Origin: Pseudomonadota bacterium
GTDB lineage: Bacteria > Pseudomonadota > Gammaproteobacteria > Xanthomonadales > Xanthomonadaceae
Reading direction: 5' to 3'
Length of the DNA stretch: 9,434 bases
Assembly: GCA_023423605.1 (NCBI GenBank)
Contig: JAFAFF010000084.1
Coordinates: 1 to 9,434, forward strand
Below are positions 6,967-9,434 of this stretch, one piece after another. How positions within the stretch are numbered: position 1 is the stretch's first letter; each line of letters starts with the position of its first letter. Both the position numbers and the translations under genes were made by a program. Under the pieces are notes generated by a model. That model saw nothing but the letters and a program-made list of their open reading frames with translations, had not been told where the DNA came from and did no database searches.

Positions 6967-7584
6967 TCATCCCGGACGGCGCGGGCGCACCGAGACATGC
7001 GCATGTTCCGGCACGTGCCAGCGCCATGGGAAATCCATTGCGCGACTGATGCCGATCCGTGGCCCGACAATCGGCTCACGTGGTGGCGGCACGCCATCGC
7101 TGGCGATCAGGATGCCGCGATCGCCGCTGACCAGATCCGCACCATCCAAGTCGCGGGTGATTCCGAACGCCTGCGAAAGTTTGCCGGGACCACTCGCGAG
7201 GTCGCGGTCACGGCGGGCCTTCGGACGCAGAAGACGCATGGCATCGAGACCGTGCAACGGCTCGGCGGCGCGCAGCAGCACGCCCACGCCTTCGCCCACC
7301 TCGCCGCACACCGCATTGCTGCCCCAGTGCATGCCGTAGGTGAAGTAGACATACAGATGCCCCGGCTCACCGAACATCGTGGCATTGCGCGCGGTCTGCC
7401 CGCGATAGGAATGGGCGGCCGGATCTTCGCTGCCGGCGTAGGCTTCCACCTCTACGATGCGTGCCATGCGGCCGTCGTCGCGCAGCAGCAGCTTGTTCAA
7501 CAGGTCCGGCGCCACCTGTGCTGGATGCCGGCGATAGAAGTCGCGTGGCAGTACGGTCCATTGGTCATCGCGTCGTTCCAGCAT
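6967..7584 (-). CDS. mpg: 3-methyladenine DNA glycosylase (AAG/Mpg family)
   Basis: Monofunctional base-excision repair glycosylase of the mammalian-type AAG family, which removes alkylated purines such as 3-methyladenine and also hypoxanthine. The 205-residue product has the hallmark order LPRDFY (12-17), IVEVEAY (43-49), DPAAHSYRGQTARN (54-67), YVYFTYGMHW (78-87), GVLLRAAEP and GPRIGI near the C-terminus. By alignment with human AAG from memory, E47 is the water-activating glutamate, with Y49, H58, Y80, Y83 (intercalating tyrosine) and N90 in the nucleotide pocket; all are present, so it should be active. Start ATG 7584 follows AGGTGGAG (7593-7586) closely; the frame is open for 30 codons upstream to 7674 but those residues are unlike the family. 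It is divergent from the DUF72 gene (165 bases apart) and convergent with the membrane microprotein. Codon use matches the neighbours. Confidence 0.95.
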   Translation of the reverse strand: MLERRDDQWTVLPRDFYRRHPAQVAPDLLNKLLLRDDGRMARIVEVEAYAGSEDPAAHSYRGQTARNATMFGEPGHLYVYFTYGMHWGSNAVCGEVGEGVGVLLRAAEPLHGLDAMRLLRPKARRDRDLASGPGKLSQAFGITRDLDGADLVSGDRGILIASDGVPPPREPIVGPRIGISRAMDFPWRWHVPEHAHVSVRPRRPG

Positions 7585-7749
7585 GCTCCACCTGGGCAAG
7601 GACAATCCCGTGCAGCATGCGCGTGGGCCGGTGGCCGCCAGGTCAACGCAGCGTGGCCTGCACCCCACAGGCATGCCGGCTTCGCCATCCTGTCACGGCG
7701 TTGCCGGGACATTAACGTACATGGAGAGAATGCCCGTCGTGAGCCACCC

Positions 7750-8520
7750 TTGAACGCAGCGCGCATCGTCCGGGTTGGCTGCGCCGGCTGGTCGATCGCC
7801 AGCCGCCATGCGCAGTACTTCGGTCCCGGCGACAGCGCGTTGCAGCGCTACGCCACGCGCTTTCCAGTCGTGGAGATCAATTCCTCGTTCCATCGCCCGC
7901 ACCAGCCAAAGACCTACGAACGTTGGGCGGCATCGGTACCTGCCGGTTTCCGGTTCTCGGTGAAGGTGCCGCGGCTCATCACCCATGAGCTGGGCCTGCG
8001 TGGTGCCGGTCCGGCGCTGCACCGCTTTCTCGATGAAGCAGGGCACCTGGACACCCATCTGGGCGGTCTGCTGGTGCAGTTGCCGCCCAGCCTTGCATTC
8101 GATGCGCAGGTCGCGACGACGTTCTTCGCCATGGTGCGCCATCGAACCGCGGTGCCGGTCGTATGCGAGCCGCGCCACGCCAGCTGGTTCACCGGGCAGG
8201 CCGAAAGGCTGCTGGTGTCCCACGATATCGCACGCGCAGGCGTGGACCCGGCACGGACAGCCCCGGCAGCCACGCCGGGTGGTGCATGCAGCTGGCGCTA
8301 CTGGCGCTGGCATGGCAGCCCGCGCATCTACTACAGTGAATATGCTGATCCGGCGCTGGTCGATCTTGCCACCAAGGTGACGAAGGATGCCGGCATGGCG
8401 CCGCGCTGGGTGATCTTCGACAACACGGCGCACGGCTTCGCGATACCCAATGCCGTGCGCCTGCAGGAGCTGTTGTCCGGCACTGCCATCACTGCGCGCG
8501 AGGGAAGGCCGAATGCCTGA
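7750..8520 (+). CDS. DUF72 (YecE-like) domain protein
   Basis: A 256-residue protein of the DUF72/YecE family (a TIM-barrel fold, biochemical role not established). Signature elements: VGCAGWS (9-15), YF at 23-24, YATRFPVVEINSSFHR (34-49), TYERWAASVP with FRFSVKVPRLITH, CEPRHASWF (139-147), the WRYWRWHG segment and FDNTAHGFAIPNA (from residue 223). Length and motif order are normal, so it looks intact. Start: no in-frame ATG or GTG gives a sensible N-terminus; TTG 7750 leads directly into NAARIVRVGCAGWS and is chosen, with a weak GTGAG (7739-7743) before it. The frame is open far upstream, but that part is only the antisense of mpg. It is the first gene of a tight operon, overlapping the next by eight bases, which suggests a role beside DNA base repair; that role is inferred from context only. 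Confidence 0.9.
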   Translation: MNAARIVRVGCAGWSIASRHAQYFGPGDSALQRYATRFPVVEINSSFHRPHQPKTYERWAASVPAGFRFSVKVPRLITHELGLRGAGPALHRFLDEAGHLDTHLGGLLVQLPPSLAFDAQVATTFFAMVRHRTAVPVVCEPRHASWFTGQAERLLVSHDIARAGVDPARTAPAATPGGACSWRYWRWHGSPRIYYSEYADPALVDLATKVTKDAGMAPRWVIFDNTAHGFAIPNAVRLQELLSGTAITAREGRPNA

Positions 8521-9241
8521 AGGCCCTTCCATCGTCATCCTGCGCGAGGCCGCGGCACGCTTCCGCAACCGGACCGTGCGCCATGCCACTGGCAACAGCA
8601 GCCTGGACCTGGGCCGGATGGAGGGTCGGCGCGTGGTTTCGGTACGCAGCTGGGGGAAGCATTTCCTGCTGGAGTTCCGCGGCTTCAGCCTGCGCGTGCA
8701 CCTGATGATGTTCGGCAGCTGGCGCATCGATGAGCGCAAGCCGACCCCGGCGCGGGTGTCGTTGCAGTTCGACAACGGCGAACTCAACCTGTACGCATGC
8801 TCGGTGAAGTACATCGAAGGCGCGCTGGATGCCAACTATGACTGGCGCGCCGATGTCATGGACCCGGCATGGGCCCCCCGGCTGGCACGGCGCAAGCTCA
8901 AGGCGCAGCCAGGCACGTTGATATGCGATGCGCTGCTGGACCAGCAGATATTTGCCGGCGTCGGCAACATCATCAAGAACGAGGTCCTGTTCCGTACGCG
9001 GGTGCATCCAGCGACCCCGATCGGGCTCATACCACCCCGCAGGCTCGGGAAGATCATAGCGCAGGCGCGTGAGTACAGTTTTGATTTCCTGCGATGGAAG
9101 AAGGCGTTCGAGTTGAAGAAGCATTGGCAGGTGCATACCCGACGCGTGTGCCCGGTGTGTGGCGGGCCGATCAGCAAGCGGTACCTGGGGACGACACAGC
9201 GCCGGACCTTCTTCTGTCCCGTCTGCCAGCCTGCGCCATGA
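8513..9241 (+). CDS. Nei/Fpg-family DNA glycosylase/AP lyase (endonuclease VIII-like)
   Basis: Bifunctional base-excision glycosylase of the H2TH superfamily, expected to remove oxidised bases and cleave the strand. The 242-residue product starts MPEGPSIVIL, so after Met removal the catalytic Pro2 and Glu3 are present, with Gly4-Pro5 as in Nei rather than the Leu-Pro of Fpg. K49 in SWGKHFLL is the beta-clamp lysine. The H2TH region holds CDALLDQQIFAGVGNIIKNE (138-157; N152 conserved). A C-terminal zinc finger has Cys213, Cys216, Cys235 and Cys238, with R230 at the place of the conserved finger arginine. The Cys pairs are 18 residues apart rather than the 16 of E. coli Fpg, consistent with a distinct subgroup. 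ATG 8513 lies inside the end of the DUF72 gene, behind AGGGAAGG (8501-8508). Open sequence upstream to 8450 is overlap with DUF72. Substrate range cannot be read from sequence. Confidence 0.9.
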   Translation: MPEGPSIVILREAAARFRNRTVRHATGNSSLDLGRMEGRRVVSVRSWGKHFLLEFRGFSLRVHLMMFGSWRIDERKPTPARVSLQFDNGELNLYACSVKYIEGALDANYDWRADVMDPAWAPRLARRKLKAQPGTLICDALLDQQIFAGVGNIIKNEVLFRTRVHPATPIGLIPPRRLGKIIAQAREYSFDFLRWKKAFELKKHWQVHTRRVCPVCGGPISKRYLGTTQRRTFFCPVCQPAP

Positions 9242-9434
9242 GTGGTCCCGGGGACATCGACATGCCTGCCATCCGCACCGACGGGCGCTGGTTCACCTAC
9301 GTGTTCGCGTGTGCGTGGGAAGACTTCTGCAAGATCGGCTTCTCGCGCGATCCGCTGGGACGGATTGCATCCCTGCACCGGCGCTGGTTCGAGTTCTTCG
9401 ACCTGGATGCGGGTGGCCTGGTGGAAACCGAGAC
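9238..9434 (+). CDS. GIY-YIG-like nuclease family protein, N-terminal part (3' truncated)
   Basis: The ATG at 9238 overlaps the TGA of the preceding gene as ATGA, and the frame stays open to the window end, giving 65 visible residues. From residue 18 the sequence WFTYVFACAWEDFCKIGFS followed by RDPLGRIASLHRR and an acidic ETE fits the start of a GIY-YIG domain of the T5orf172/MUG113 kind: a YVF strand for GIY, KIGFS (32-36) for YIG, then the conserved arginine helix. No ribosome binding site precedes the ATG, so translation is probably coupled to the glycosylase gene; ATG 9262 (M9) is an alternative start. Catalytic competence cannot be judged because the rest is missing. Coding status is strong, family assignment moderate. 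Confidence 0.65.
   Translation, partial: MSGPGDIDMPAIRTDGRWFTYVFACAWEDFCKIGFSRDPLGRIASLHRRWFEFFDLDAGGLVETE

Noticed and set aside
7585..7674. 30-residue N-terminal extension of Mpg to a start at 7674
   Set aside because: The residues are unlike the AAG family, and ATG 7584 has a nearby AGGTGGAG and gives the usual N-terminus.
6997..7749. N-terminal extension of the DUF72 frame upstream of TTG 7750
   Set aside because: This part is antisense to mpg and shows no resemblance to DUF72 proteins; the family signature begins right after TTG 7750.

Overview
The window is high-GC (roughly two-thirds G+C by eye) gammaproteobacterial chromosome. Codon use, the long enterobacterial-type Lhr helicase and the other gene families suggest a Xanthomonadaceae member, most likely Stenotrophomonas or a relative. 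This placement is from protein recognition only. No phage, transposon, CRISPR array, tRNA or rRNA was seen.

Layout: (1) 1-264, the 3' end of a DUF5694-type protein on +. (2) 265-739, about 475 bases with no convincing gene but with clear inverted repeats, including one with a CRP/Clp-type GTGA-N6-TCAC core. (3) 779-5590, a full-length long-form ATP-dependent helicase Lhr on +, ending before two palindromes (5627-5659). (4) 5781-6827, a four-helix inner-membrane protein of unknown function, followed 28 bases later by a 23-residue hydrophobic microprotein (6856-6927) with an excellent ribosome binding site. (5) 6941-6960, a strong hairpin between convergent genes. (6) 6967-7584 on -, an Mpg/AAG-type 3-methyladenine DNA glycosylase. 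(7) From 7750 on +, a tightly overlapping operon: a DUF72 (YecE-like) protein, a Nei/Fpg-type DNA glycosylase (8-base overlap) and a GIY-YIG-like nuclease (4-base ATGA overlap) cut by the window end.

DNA maintenance dominates the right half: Lhr, Mpg, the Nei-like enzyme and a nuclease-like protein lie within 9.4 kb. The less explored items are the DUF72/Nei-like/GIY-YIG operon, the unannotated-size membrane microprotein, the altered C-terminal tail of Lhr at the place of the reported catalytic aspartate of E. coli Lhr, and the structured non-coding region upstream of lhr. None amounts to a proven new system from sequence alone.
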